Source of the DNA: Porticoccaceae bacterium
Lineage (GTDB): Bacteria > Pseudomonadota > Gammaproteobacteria > Pseudomonadales > Porticoccaceae
NCBI GenBank assembly: GCA_021773435.1
Contig: JAJFKC010000038.1
Coordinates: 101,960-165,959 of the forward strand
DNA length: 64,000 nucleotides
Direction of reading: 5' to 3'
The position numbers were made by a program, and so were the translations under genes. Positions within the stretch are counted from its first letter, which is position 1, and each line of letters begins with the position of its first letter. This document shows positions 56,187 through 63,801 of the stretch, in pieces. A model generated the notes under the pieces. The model made no database searches. It was given only the letters and a program-made list of their open reading frames with translations, and had not been told where the DNA came from.

Positions 56187-57124
56187 AGGTCTAGAATCGA
56201 TGCCTATCGAACCACACCCACTAAGCTCACGTCTTCTTCCAAGTTCGTGCCTTCCTTACAATCTTACCCACCGTCGTAAAATGCAAACCGTAATAATCCG
56301 CTATCTCTTGATAACTATAACTACCAGTCGCATAAGCCTCCGCAATGGCTTCATTCCGACTACTATTTCTTGATGCCAGCGCCTCCAGCGTTGGTGCCGG
56401 TGGACGAGCCTGTGCTTTTGGCACACCGAGTTTATTCGATAATCCTTTGTCCATCGCCTGCATGCGCGATACAAAGGCATCATCGCCGAGGAAAATCTGC
56501 CTCTTTAAATCAGACCAGATGGATTCGACGCCTATACCTTCAGCAACAAAGGCTTTGTAACGACGGACGGCTGCCGGGCGCTGCTTTGAGAACTGTGCCA
56601 ACAATCCGTCGACCGCTAACCATTCCGGGATTTTGCTTTGACCCGTCATGGCCAAATAACTGCTCCATCGCCACTTCTCTGGACGCTTAACCATACCCGC
56701 GCGCACGGGGTTGAGGACAACATATCGGGTCAACTCAAGCAAGTGAGCATCACCATCCACCAGAATTCCTTTATAACGGCCCTGGAACAAATGCCCCACT
56801 CGTTGATGCCGACGGTTTGACGCCTGGGTATACACACCGTTGAGTTGCCGCATTCCTTTCGACAAATTGCCATCTGGTGTTTCGATGATGAGGTGGTAGT
56901 GATTGTCCATCAGGCAATAGCCATGGCAAATCCAGTTGTAGGTGTCGATCACGTCACCAAGAATAGTGAGAAACCGTTCTCTATCCTCGTCATCTTCATA
57001 GATGGGTTCCTGCCGATCCCCACGGGAACTGACGTGATATAGCCCACCTTCAAATTCTATTCGTACGGGTCTGGTCATAGCCGTAGTTTAGATCAGGAAA
57101 CGCATCTTTTCTAGACCTGACCCT
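56181..57124 (-). mobile_element. RAYT/IS200-like element with 16-bp inverted ends
   Basis: AGGGTCAGGTCTAGAA at 56181-56196 has its exact complement at 57109-57124, bracketing one Y1 transposase gene. The 944-base element is small and has no passenger gene. Both ends are next to tandem duplications (27-bp pair on the left, 18-bp array on the right) built on the end sequence GACCCT. For REP-associated elements, ends are used as palindromic recognition sites rather than classical terminal repeats. Confidence 0.78.
56227..57078 (-). CDS. Y1 (REP-associated tyrosine) transposase
   Basis: 283 residues. The HUH motif is HYH in MDNHYHLIIET, and the nucleophilic Tyr is in GVYTQASNRRHQRVGHLFQG. VLNPVRAGMVKRPEKWRWSS is the classical RAYT segment. 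The C-terminal 60 residues (SYSYQEIADYYGLHFTTVGK) add a helix-turn-helix typical of longer members. It cuts and joins single-stranded DNA at REP-like sites. It looks intact. No clear ribosome site precedes the ATG. Confidence 0.92.
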   Translation of the reverse strand: MTRPVRIEFEGGLYHVSSRGDRQEPIYEDDEDRERFLTILGDVIDTYNWICHGYCLMDNHYHLIIETPDGNLSKGMRQLNGVYTQASNRRHQRVGHLFQGRYKGILVDGDAHLLELTRYVVLNPVRAGMVKRPEKWRWSSYLAMTGQSKIPEWLAVDGLLAQFSKQRPAAVRRYKAFVAEGIGVESIWSDLKRQIFLGDDAFVSRMQAMDKGLSNKLGVPKAQARPPAPTLEALASRNSSRNEAIAEAYATGSYSYQEIADYYGLHFTTVGKIVRKARTWKKT

Positions 57125-57322
57125 ATTTCTGGCTATTTCTGGACCTGACCCTATTTCTGGACCTGACCCTATTTCTGGACCTGACCCTATTTCTGGACCT
57201 GACCCTATTTCTGGACCTAGACCTGACCCTATTTCTGGACCTAGACCTGACCCTATTTCTGGACCTGACCCTATTTCTGCTTGACCCTATTTCTGCTATT
57301 TCTGGACCTGACCCTATTTCTG
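57111..57322. repeat. Tandem array of an 18-bp unit (GGACCTGACCCTATTTCT)
   Basis: Ten copies of GACCCTATTTCT stand in a row, most as GGACCTGACCCTATTTCT. Two copies contain an extra CTAGAC, and two shortened units (GGCTATTTCT and GCTATTTCT) interrupt the series. The first unit is also the right end of the transposase element. The array is thus a local amplification of the element end, not a CRISPR: there are no spacers. Confidence 0.9.
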
Positions 57323-57326
57323 TTCG

Positions 57327-57602
57327 TTGAACCTGTTCTTAACCTGGGGTGGTAATGAACAGGGCTCAGAAGTGGTGTCCGGGCAAGGCAACTTTGGCAA
57401 CCTGCTGAGTTTCGAAAACATCGAAAAATCCATCATCGAAACAGGCTTTATGTCACCCGGCCACTTGTTGATGACCAATAAAGAAGTGTTTTATCAACTG
57501 AGTGAGCAATCCGCGCGCTATAACATCAAACCCTCGTGGCTGGGTATTGGCGCAATGGTCGTGACTATGATGAAAGGGAAGTTCAAATCTAAAGACTTCT
57601 AA
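57327..57602 (+). pseudogene. Possible C-terminal gene remnant downstream of the array
   Basis: 91 codons are open, but the first ones are partly array-derived (TTCTGTTCGTTG). From about codon 9, GNEQGSEVVSGQGNFGNLLS and FENIEKSIIETGFMSPGHLL read like the end of a larger protein, without a ribosome site. The element may have cut its 5' part. I could not identify the parent family, and an intact small gene is possible. Confidence 0.4.
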
Positions 57603-57752
57603 GGGAGAGCAGGCAACAGGTCGGTCAAACCGGCTTTCCCCTGAGCCTTTTAATGACGAGAAATCTTTTAAAGCCTGAGAAAAGTCTTATCTGACCCCAC
57701 TTACTCGAAAACGGGGGAGCTTCAAGCTAATCCCATAAGTTTACAGACCGCC

Positions 57753-58073
57753 TTAAAAGCATGAAACCCCACCAGTTACTTTATTAGGCATGCAATTAAC
57801 TACACCTTTGCCTCCACCTTGTTGAATGGGCTCCGGCGGTAAAATTGATTTACAGTCAACATTCTTTTTTTCTATTTCCGCATATAATACTTGCAGCCGG
57901 CTAAGCAGAGATTCACGCTCGTAATTAAAGTTTGTAACTAACTTTGAATAGTGCCTGTATTCAGTACACAGTGCTAAAGGTGGCATTATTGCAGCTTCTT
58001 CTTTTCTTAAAGTCGCTGTTGTGCAGGAAACTATTGATAATGTACTTAGTAGTAAAAAACTATATTTAATCAT
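57753..58073 (-). CDS. Small lipoprotein
   Basis: 106 residues from the ATG at 58073, chosen since GGAAG lies six bases ahead; an ATG six bases earlier touches the site. LLLSTLSIVSC is a lipobox (Cys near residue 17). Four further cysteines follow (LCTEY, DCKS, NCMP and SCF). A helical region with many charges lies between. The gene is AT-rich compared with its surroundings and stands alone, which suggests recent gain. No known domain is recognised. Confidence 0.7.
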   Translation of the reverse strand: MIKYSFLLLSTLSIVSCTTATLRKEEAAIMPPLALCTEYRHYSKLVTNFNYERESLLSRLQVLYAEIEKKNVDCKSILPPEPIQQGGGKGVVNCMPNKVTGGVSCF

Positions 58074-58227
58074 TGCCATCTTCCTTTCAAAAATCTAACT
58101 TATTATTAACAGGAATCGTAATTCCCGTTAATCCTGCAACTAATAACAAACTGGGATTGCTGACGGATAGATATAAAGCCTTACTGAACAACATTATATG
58201 AGTTAAGCCAAACCATAACTTCCAATC

Positions 58228-58611
58228 CTACTTCACCAAACCCGCATATCTCGGATTAGCAATCCCCACCTTATCAATCAAGGTACGGCGAGTATGAGCA
58301 ATCACGGCATCGCGTTGGTCATCCAGTTCGCCCGAACGGATTTTCGCGCAAAACTCGGCGTTTAAGTCATCGAGGGAAGCCTGAACATCGTCCTGATCGC
58401 TTTCTCTAGCCAGTAAATTTTGCAGACCTTCCAGTTCGGCTTTGTCTGCCGCTGGCCCCTGGGCCAGTTCGCGCTGGACGATACTGAGCATATTGGCGGC
58501 GACGCGGCATTTGTAAACGCTGGCACCCTTGAGCTGTGGCAGCACATCATTGCGCAGAAATTTTTCTACGCCAGCAAGGAGTTCTTCGGCGGTGGCTCTA
58601 TCCTGTGGCAT
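58228..58611 (-). CDS. DUF6285 family protein
   Basis: 127 residues, nearly all helical (EELLAGVEKFLRNDVLPQLK, then YKCRVAANMLSIVQREL). DUF6285 genes are regularly found right after APH-like phosphotransferases of the ACAD10-like group, as here, so it is likely a partner of the 58668 product. AGGA precedes the ATG. Function is unknown. The paralogous phosphotransferase at 53479 has no such neighbour. Confidence 0.82.
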   Translation of the reverse strand: MPQDRATAEELLAGVEKFLRNDVLPQLKGASVYKCRVAANMLSIVQRELAQGPAADKAELEGLQNLLARESDQDDVQASLDDLNAEFCAKIRSGELDDQRDAVIAHTRRTLIDKVGIANPRYAGLVK

Positions 58612-58688
58612 GTAGTTTATCCTGTGACATGTAGTGTTCCTCTATGGCTTTTCTTCAATAAGAGTCTTCAATAAGAGTCTTCAATCAG
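58599..58688. repeat. Two short tandem duplications between DUF6285 and phosphotransferase genes
   Basis: A 19-base pair with two changes (58599-58617 and 58618-58636, TATCCTGTG[GA]CATGTAGT core) spans the DUF6285 start codon and its ribosome site. A 13-base unit TCTTCAATAAGAG is repeated at 58652 and 58665 with a partial third copy that enters the upstream gene's 3' end. Confidence 0.8.
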
Positions 58689-59762
58689 TTTAAGCAGGTC
58701 AAGTTCGTTTTCGCAGGCGCGCCGACCGATGGCCAGGTGTTCGAAGGAGTCGACTAGCCCGGAGATGGGTTTGTAGGCCTGGAACATACAGATAATGCCC
58801 CACTTTAAAGTGCCCAGCACTTCCCAGAAGTGCACAACTTTGGGGTCGACCTTACGACCACCGGCATTTTCGTAGCCGGCGAACAGGTCGTCGAGCTGGC
58901 CGAAACCACCAACGGGATTCTGGTGCCGGCCGAAACGCCAGGCGCGAACACTGAGCCAGCCCAGGTCTTCCATGCCATCACCGACGTGCCCCAGCTCCCA
59001 GTCGAGCACGGCGCGTATGCCTTCGGGGCCAACTACAAAGTTACCGTTGCGAAAATCCCCGTGAACTAAACCTGCGGGCACGTCTTTGGGGCAGTTCTGT
59101 TCCAGCCAGCGGAAGGTGAGTTCAAAGGCGGGATGATATTCGGGGCGGGCGACGGGTGTTTCATCGCGGTGGTAGTCGCTGATGCCGTCCATCAGTTCGC
59201 GATAGTAGGCAATCAGACTTTCTACCGGCATTTGCACCATGCCTGTTGGTAAGGTCGCGGGATCGACGGCGTGCAAACCAGCGAGTATTTCCCCGCACTG
59301 GTAAGCCATGGTCTTGCGGGCCTCGGCATAGGCTTCGTCACGCAGGATGCGCGGAGCCAGGACTTCCCCTTCGATGCGATCCATCACGTAGCAGTCACCC
59401 AGAGCGTGCCCCTTGGGTATGGCAAAGTGCACTTTCGCTACCAGCCCTCCGGCCTCATGGACTACTCGCTGTAGTTCGGCCTCGGTAGTGCGATCCAGGG
59501 AGTAAGTGGTCTTGCCACCCCGCCAACCCTCTTCTCCCGAGCTGCCGGTATTGCCGGGATCGCGACGGAGGATTAAACCCAGTGTCGTGCCATCGCTTTG
59601 CTGCACATCGAATGACCAGGTTTCGCGGGATGCACCACCGGACATTTTTTCGACGTTTTCTACCCTGGTACCTGAGAAATAACGACCCGCTTCTTCGGCG
59701 AGTAGAGCCGCCACCTGATTATCATCCAGTGGCATTTGCTGGCCTGTTTGTTCTTTACTCAT
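58668..59762 (-). CDS. APH-like phosphotransferase family protein, paralogue
   Basis: 364 residues from the ATG at 59762. VHGDFRNGNFVVGPEGIRA and AVLDWELGHVGDGMEDLGW repeat the catalytic blocks of the gene at 53479, and the C-terminal SFEHLAIGRRACENELDLL is shared word for word except for one or two residues. The 3' end lies within a 13-base tandem repeat, giving the tail EDSY. It is followed by DUF6285, the usual partner. A role in hydroxyacyl-CoA or alcohol phosphorylation is inferred from the family. Confidence 0.88.
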   Translation of the reverse strand: MSKEQTGQQMPLDDNQVAALLAEEAGRYFSGTRVENVEKMSGGASRETWSFDVQQSDGTTLGLILRRDPGNTGSSGEEGWRGGKTTYSLDRTTEAELQRVVHEAGGLVAKVHFAIPKGHALGDCYVMDRIEGEVLAPRILRDEAYAEARKTMAYQCGEILAGLHAVDPATLPTGMVQMPVESLIAYYRELMDGISDYHRDETPVARPEYHPAFELTFRWLEQNCPKDVPAGLVHGDFRNGNFVVGPEGIRAVLDWELGHVGDGMEDLGWLSVRAWRFGRHQNPVGGFGQLDDLFAGYENAGGRKVDPKVVHFWEVLGTLKWGIICMFQAYKPISGLVDSFEHLAIGRRACENELDLLKLIEDSY

Positions 59763-59809
59763 ACAGCACTCATTCAGCAATACTCGCAGGTCTGCGGCCG
59801 ATTATTTGA

Positions 59810-60787
59810 TCAGGCGTAACGGCTACCCTTCGCCGCGTCCGGGGGGAAAATGGCATCGATCGCGTCTAGCTCAGCAGTACTGAGAGAGATATCGACCGCA
59901 CCGGCATTGCTATCAAGATTAGTAATGCGTCGGGTACCAGGGATTGGAATAATTTGATCGCCCTGAGCCAGCAGCCAACCAAGTACCAATTGCGATGGCG
60001 AGCAGCCTTTATCCGAGGCCATATCCTTAATCTGCTCGGTGAGTTTGAGGTTGTGCTCGATATTACCCGGTTGGAAACGGGGGTTGGATTTACGGAAATC
60101 CTTATCGCCCATTTCGTCGGTATCAGAAATAGTGCCAGTTAAAAAGCCTCTGCCTAAAGGGCTATAGGGCACAAAGGCGATGTTTAACTCTTTACATACA
60201 CCCAGGACTTCGGCTTCAGGATCGCGTGTCCACAAAGAGTATTCGCTTTGCAGCGCAGCGATATCATGAACTTTACTGGCGCGGCGTATTAACTCGGGAT
60301 CAGCCGAGGCTTCGGACAGGCCCAAAAATCGCACTTTCCCCTCGGCGACTAATTCAGCCATAGCACCGACGGTCTCTTCGATAGGTGTATTGGGGTCGAC
60401 GCGGTGCTGGTAGTAGAGGTCGATACAGTCAATGCCCAGCCTCTTTAAGCTTGCCTCACAGGCAGACTTTACATATTCAGGACGGCCATCGACTTTCATG
60501 GCAAGCCCGCCTTCGGGTTTGCGTGTGACACCGGCAATACCAAATTTTGTGGCGACAAAAGCCTGATCCCGTCGGTCGGCAATTGCACGGCCAACCAGGG
60601 TTTCATTGTGGCCACTGCCGTAGACATCTGAGGTATCAAGAAAATTCAGCCCGATTCCCAGGGTGTGGTGAAGCGTGGCAATGGATTCATCCTCATCTGC
60701 CGGACCATAAAAATCCGACATACCCATGCAGCCCAGACCAATTGCCGACACTTGCGCCCCGCTACTACCTAATGTTCGATATTTCAT
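59810..60787 (-). CDS. Aldo/keto reductase
   Basis: 325-residue TIM-barrel oxidoreductase. The catalytic tetrad is seen as Asp and Tyr in [11 protein letters not shown], Lys in VATKFGIAG, and His in LYYQHRVDP. The C-terminal [18 protein letters not shown] binds NADPH. The layout is that of the AKR13/YakC group, which reduces aldehydes and ketones. GAGGA precedes the ATG. It lies 47 bases upstream of the phosphotransferase gene and may be co-transcribed. Confidence 0.92.
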   Translation of the reverse strand: MKYRTLGSSGAQVSAIGLGCMGMSDFYGPADEDESIATLHHTLGIGLNFLDTSDVYGSGHNETLVGRAIADRRDQAFVATKFGIAGVTRKPEGGLAMKVDGRPEYVKSACEASLKRLGIDCIDLYYQHRVDPNTPIEETVGAMAELVAEGKVRFLGLSEASADPELIRRASKVHDIAALQSEYSLWTRDPEAEVLGVCKELNIAFVPYSPLGRGFLTGTISDTDEMGDKDFRKSNPRFQPGNIEHNLKLTEQIKDMASDKGCSPSQLVLGWLLAQGDQIIPIPGTRRITNLDSNAGAVDISLSTAELDAIDAIFPPDAAKGSRYA

Positions 60788-60949
60788 GATTTATCCTCAA
60801 GCTATGGCTTTTTATTGGCTAAAACCTGCTGCTTAAATCCTTACACTTTAACCAGCAGGCCGCAGCACGTGTACTACTTCGACCTGGGTTCAACCGGCTA
60901 TTTACTGCAGACCGATTTATTGCTGGTCGAATTAAAGTAGATCAGTTCG

Positions 60950-61804
60950 TTATAAATCGATACCGCCTTGCTGATCGGCTTTCTTCAAAGCTTCACATTG
61001 GTCGGCCCAATCGTAGCCGCCGAGAATCCGTTCAAAGCGACCCTGGATCAGACTACGTAGGCTTGGATCGGTGAAGATATAAGGTTGGTCATCAACAATC
61101 GCTTCGAGCACCTGCTCACCGACTATATCGGGGTTCAAACCCTTCTTCAGCATCTCCATCATCTGCTCGGATTTCTTATCAGTGGCACCGCCATAGTCAT
61201 CACCGCGATTACGTGCTGATGTTCCCAGGTTAGTGGCAACCACACCCGGGCATAGTACCGACACGCCGATGTTATCTTTTTGATGTTCGGCCATGGCTGT
61301 CTCAGACATGGCCACCACCGCGTATTTCGATGCGTTGTAGGCGCTGAGATCCCTGAATGAGAACATACCTGCCATCGACGCGGTATTCACCACATGTCCA
61401 CCCTCACCATGGGATTCAATCAGCGGCATAAAAGCCTGGAGGCCCCACACTACGCCCCACATATTTACATCGATAGTCCAACGCCAGTTCTTTTCGCTAG
61501 TGCTTTCGGCGCTGCCGCTGGCGCCGACACCAGCGTTGTTGATACAGACATGCACTTTACCAAAGGCGGCGATAGTGGCATCAGCTGCGGCGAAAACAGA
61601 ATCGCGATCAGTGACATCGACAACCACACCTTCCACCTCACGGCCTTTGCCTTTTAGCTCAGCAACCGCTGCATCTAGGGGATCCTTCTGAATATCACCG
61701 AGCATGACCTTCATGCCAGCGGCGGAAAAGGCTCGCGCCATACCCAGACCCATGCCGCTGGCGGCACCGGTAATAAACGCGACTTTACCTGCTACATCTT
61801 TCAT
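60950..61804 (-). CDS. SDR family oxidoreductase
   Basis: 284 residues with ITGAASGMGLGMARAFSAAG, INNAGVGA, Ser in VNTASMAG and YNASK. The extended C-terminal region (GANPDIVGEQVLEA-type sequence and a PSLRSLIQGRFERIL end) is typical of the larger SDRs near steroid or terpenoid genes. GGAGAG precedes the ATG. It is the seventh SDR in the window. Confidence 0.88.
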   Translation of the reverse strand: MKDVAGKVAFITGAASGMGLGMARAFSAAGMKVMLGDIQKDPLDAAVAELKGKGREVEGVVVDVTDRDSVFAAADATIAAFGKVHVCINNAGVGASGSAESTSEKNWRWTIDVNMWGVVWGLQAFMPLIESHGEGGHVVNTASMAGMFSFRDLSAYNASKYAVVAMSETAMAEHQKDNIGVSVLCPGVVATNLGTSARNRGDDYGGATDKKSEQMMEMLKKGLNPDIVGEQVLEAIVDDQPYIFTDPSLRSLIQGRFERILGGYDWADQCEALKKADQQGGIDL

Positions 61805-62129
61805 CTTTCTCTCCTGGTTTTTAAATAAAAGTTAAGCCGACAAAACCTTCTCTCTGATGAGAGTGCCGTTGTTGAAAGCGCTTCGGGTTTGATCGGTCTT
61901 GATAAACGGGCTGCCATCCAAATATATATCATTGCGCGACCGCATGGATAGCAAAATTACATAATGGGCTGGGCATTGTAAAAAACTGTCCGTCAAATTC
62001 GGTTATGGCAAGATCCGGGGCAAGCCGCAATCAGCCATAGATATTTGAATGGGGGCAGTCTATTCTCACTTCTATCTCTTCTCACCACCATCTATTGTTA
62101 CCGCCACGATTACTAATAAAGAGAAAAAT

Positions 62130-62633
62130 ATGTCGGACGCCACAATCAAACATTATCAGGCTTTATTACTTGGCAATGGCGCGCTAATAATTATTATCGG
62201 CCTTATCGGTGGCTTTATGCTGGTGTTTTCCGTGTTGGGACGAATTGAAGTCTGGCCACTGTTTGCTCTCGACATTAGCGTACCCGGTGAAGTTCGGGCC
62301 TGGAGAGCCGCTCATGTCGGTGCCATTACCAACGGCCTGTTGTGCGCGATGGGCGCAGTGGCTCTACCCTTTGTACAATCGGTCAGCCCGCGTAAATTTA
62401 TCACCTATGGGCTGATTTTCACCGCCTGGTGCAATTCAGCATTTTACGTTTTCGCGGCGTTTGGTACCGCCCGCGGGCTAAGTGGTGGTTATGTTGAAGG
62501 CCTGGGTCAGGGCAATATTTTTGATGTCCTGGCCTATGTTCCGGCACTACTTGCTGCCGCTATAACCATCATCTGTATGGTGCTTATTGCTCTCAGTACA
62601 CTTAGCTCAGCTCCCAAAAAACAGCACTTCTAA
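62130..62633 (+). CDS. Styrene-oxide-isomerase-like membrane protein
   Basis: 167 residues from the ATG at 62130 (AAGAG upstream; the longer frame is rejected). Four helices are predicted. By eye it follows StyC in order: RAAHVGAITNG (His62, Asn68) matches StyC's His58 and Asn64; FTAWCNSAFYVF (Trp100, Asn102, Tyr106) matches the segment with Asp95 and Tyr103; and GQGNIFDVLA matches GPGDIFGFLA. StyC positions are from memory. StyC turns styrene oxide into phenylacetaldehyde using haem b. Here Asp95 is replaced by Thr98, so the reaction may differ. An epoxide hydrolase follows by 26 bases. Confidence 0.65.
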   Translation: MSDATIKHYQALLLGNGALIIIIGLIGGFMLVFSVLGRIEVWPLFALDISVPGEVRAWRAAHVGAITNGLLCAMGAVALPFVQSVSPRKFITYGLIFTAWCNSAFYVFAAFGTARGLSGGYVEGLGQGNIFDVLAYVPALLAAAITIICMVLIALSTLSSAPKKQHF

Positions 62634-62659
62634 ATCCAGTTGATTCCAGAGAACCCGAC

Positions 62660-63640
62660 ATGATTGTAGAACCCGAATTCCAGTTTATCCAAACCAATGG
62701 CGTCACCCTGCGAACGGTGGTTAAAGGCGATGGTCCGCTAGTGATTCTCCTTCATGGCTTTCCAGAATTTTGGCACTTGTGGCGACATCAGATCGACCCG
62801 ATTGTGGCAGCGGGTTATAAAGTCGCGGTGCCAGATCAACGGGGTTATGCCGGCAGCGATGCGCCTGAGCCCATAGAGGATTACGATATCCTTCACCTTA
62901 CGGGCGACGTGGTGGGCCTGGCAGATGCGCTGGGCTATGACGACTTTATTGTGATAGGTCAGGACATGGGTTGTATGGTCGCCTGGCATACGGCCCTGCT
63001 GCACCCCAAACGCGTCAGTGCCGTCATGGGCCTCTCTGTACCCCATGTCGGCCGCGCGAACAAATCTGACGCCGTTATTAATCCGCCTGGACTCGACGAC
63101 AAGTACTGGTATATCCGTAAATTTCAGGAGCCGGGTGCTGAACTCGGTTTAGAAGCTTTTCCCGAAGCCTCGCTGCGGATGACTTACTACGCAGTATCTG
63201 CAGATAGCCCACCCGGTACCTGGATGTCGCAGGTCAACCATCCCGCGGAGGCCAGTATGGCGGAAATATTTGAGGTGCCCGCCGAATTGCCTGCCTGGCT
63301 GAGCCAGGAAGACCTGGATTATCACGTAACGCAGTTTAAAAAAAACGGCTTTCGTGGTGGGGTGAACTGGTATCGCAATTTCGAACGCAACTGGGCGCTA
63401 ACGCCACAGCTCGCGGGCGCTAAATTCACCCAGCCTGCGCATTTTATCGCCGGTGCTGAAGATGACGTTCTTCTTTATGTGCCCGACTGGGAAGAATTGA
63501 TGCCTACCCATTTTGAAGACCTACGTCGCGTCAAACTGATTGAGGGTGCAGGTCACTGGTTGATGCTGGAAAAACCTCGGGAAACTACGAATGAAATATT
63601 ACTGTTTCTAAACGACGTAGCAGTCTGCCGTACACAGTAG
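62660..63640 (+). CDS. Epoxide hydrolase, alpha/beta hydrolase (soluble type)
   Basis: 326 residues. HGFPEFW (32-38) supplies the oxyanion hole, VPDQRGYAGSD is usual for epoxide hydrolases, and GQDMG carries nucleophile Asp102. The catalytic His is near 299 in GAGHWLML. A Tyr in NWYRNFERNW lies where a lid tyrosine sits in these enzymes. Haloalkane dehalogenases share the fold but usually have Trp next to the nucleophile, and here the residue is Met. It opens epoxides to diols. The tight pairing with the isomerase-like gene suggests a shared epoxide substrate. Confidence 0.88.
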   Translation: MIVEPEFQFIQTNGVTLRTVVKGDGPLVILLHGFPEFWHLWRHQIDPIVAAGYKVAVPDQRGYAGSDAPEPIEDYDILHLTGDVVGLADALGYDDFIVIGQDMGCMVAWHTALLHPKRVSAVMGLSVPHVGRANKSDAVINPPGLDDKYWYIRKFQEPGAELGLEAFPEASLRMTYYAVSADSPPGTWMSQVNHPAEASMAEIFEVPAELPAWLSQEDLDYHVTQFKKNGFRGGVNWYRNFERNWALTPQLAGAKFTQPAHFIAGAEDDVLLYVPDWEELMPTHFEDLRRVKLIEGAGHWLMLEKPRETTNEILLFLNDVAVCRTQ

Positions 63641-63781
63641 CGACAAAGGCCAGCACAATAATCAACTAAAGGCTAGGTCTTACAAAGAACTGGATGGAAT
63701 TAAGTCTGATTCTCTTTATCTTGATATAAAACCAAGTTCAATCAAAACCATGATGCCTGCGGCACCACTTTCCGTCAAACA

Positions 63782-63799
63782 GCAATAATTTTTTATTGC
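63782..63799. terminator. Short hairpin after the RTX-like gene
   Basis: GCAATAA and TTATTGC enclose a TTTT loop just past the reverse-strand stop at 63802. The stem is A/T-rich and weak, so a terminator function is only likely. Confidence 0.5.
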
Positions 63800-63801
63800 C
63801 G

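Noticed and set aside
57111..57322. Regular repeats that resemble a CRISPR array
   Set aside because: Units are 18 bases and follow one another directly with no unique spacers, and no cas genes are near. The array begins at a transposase end.
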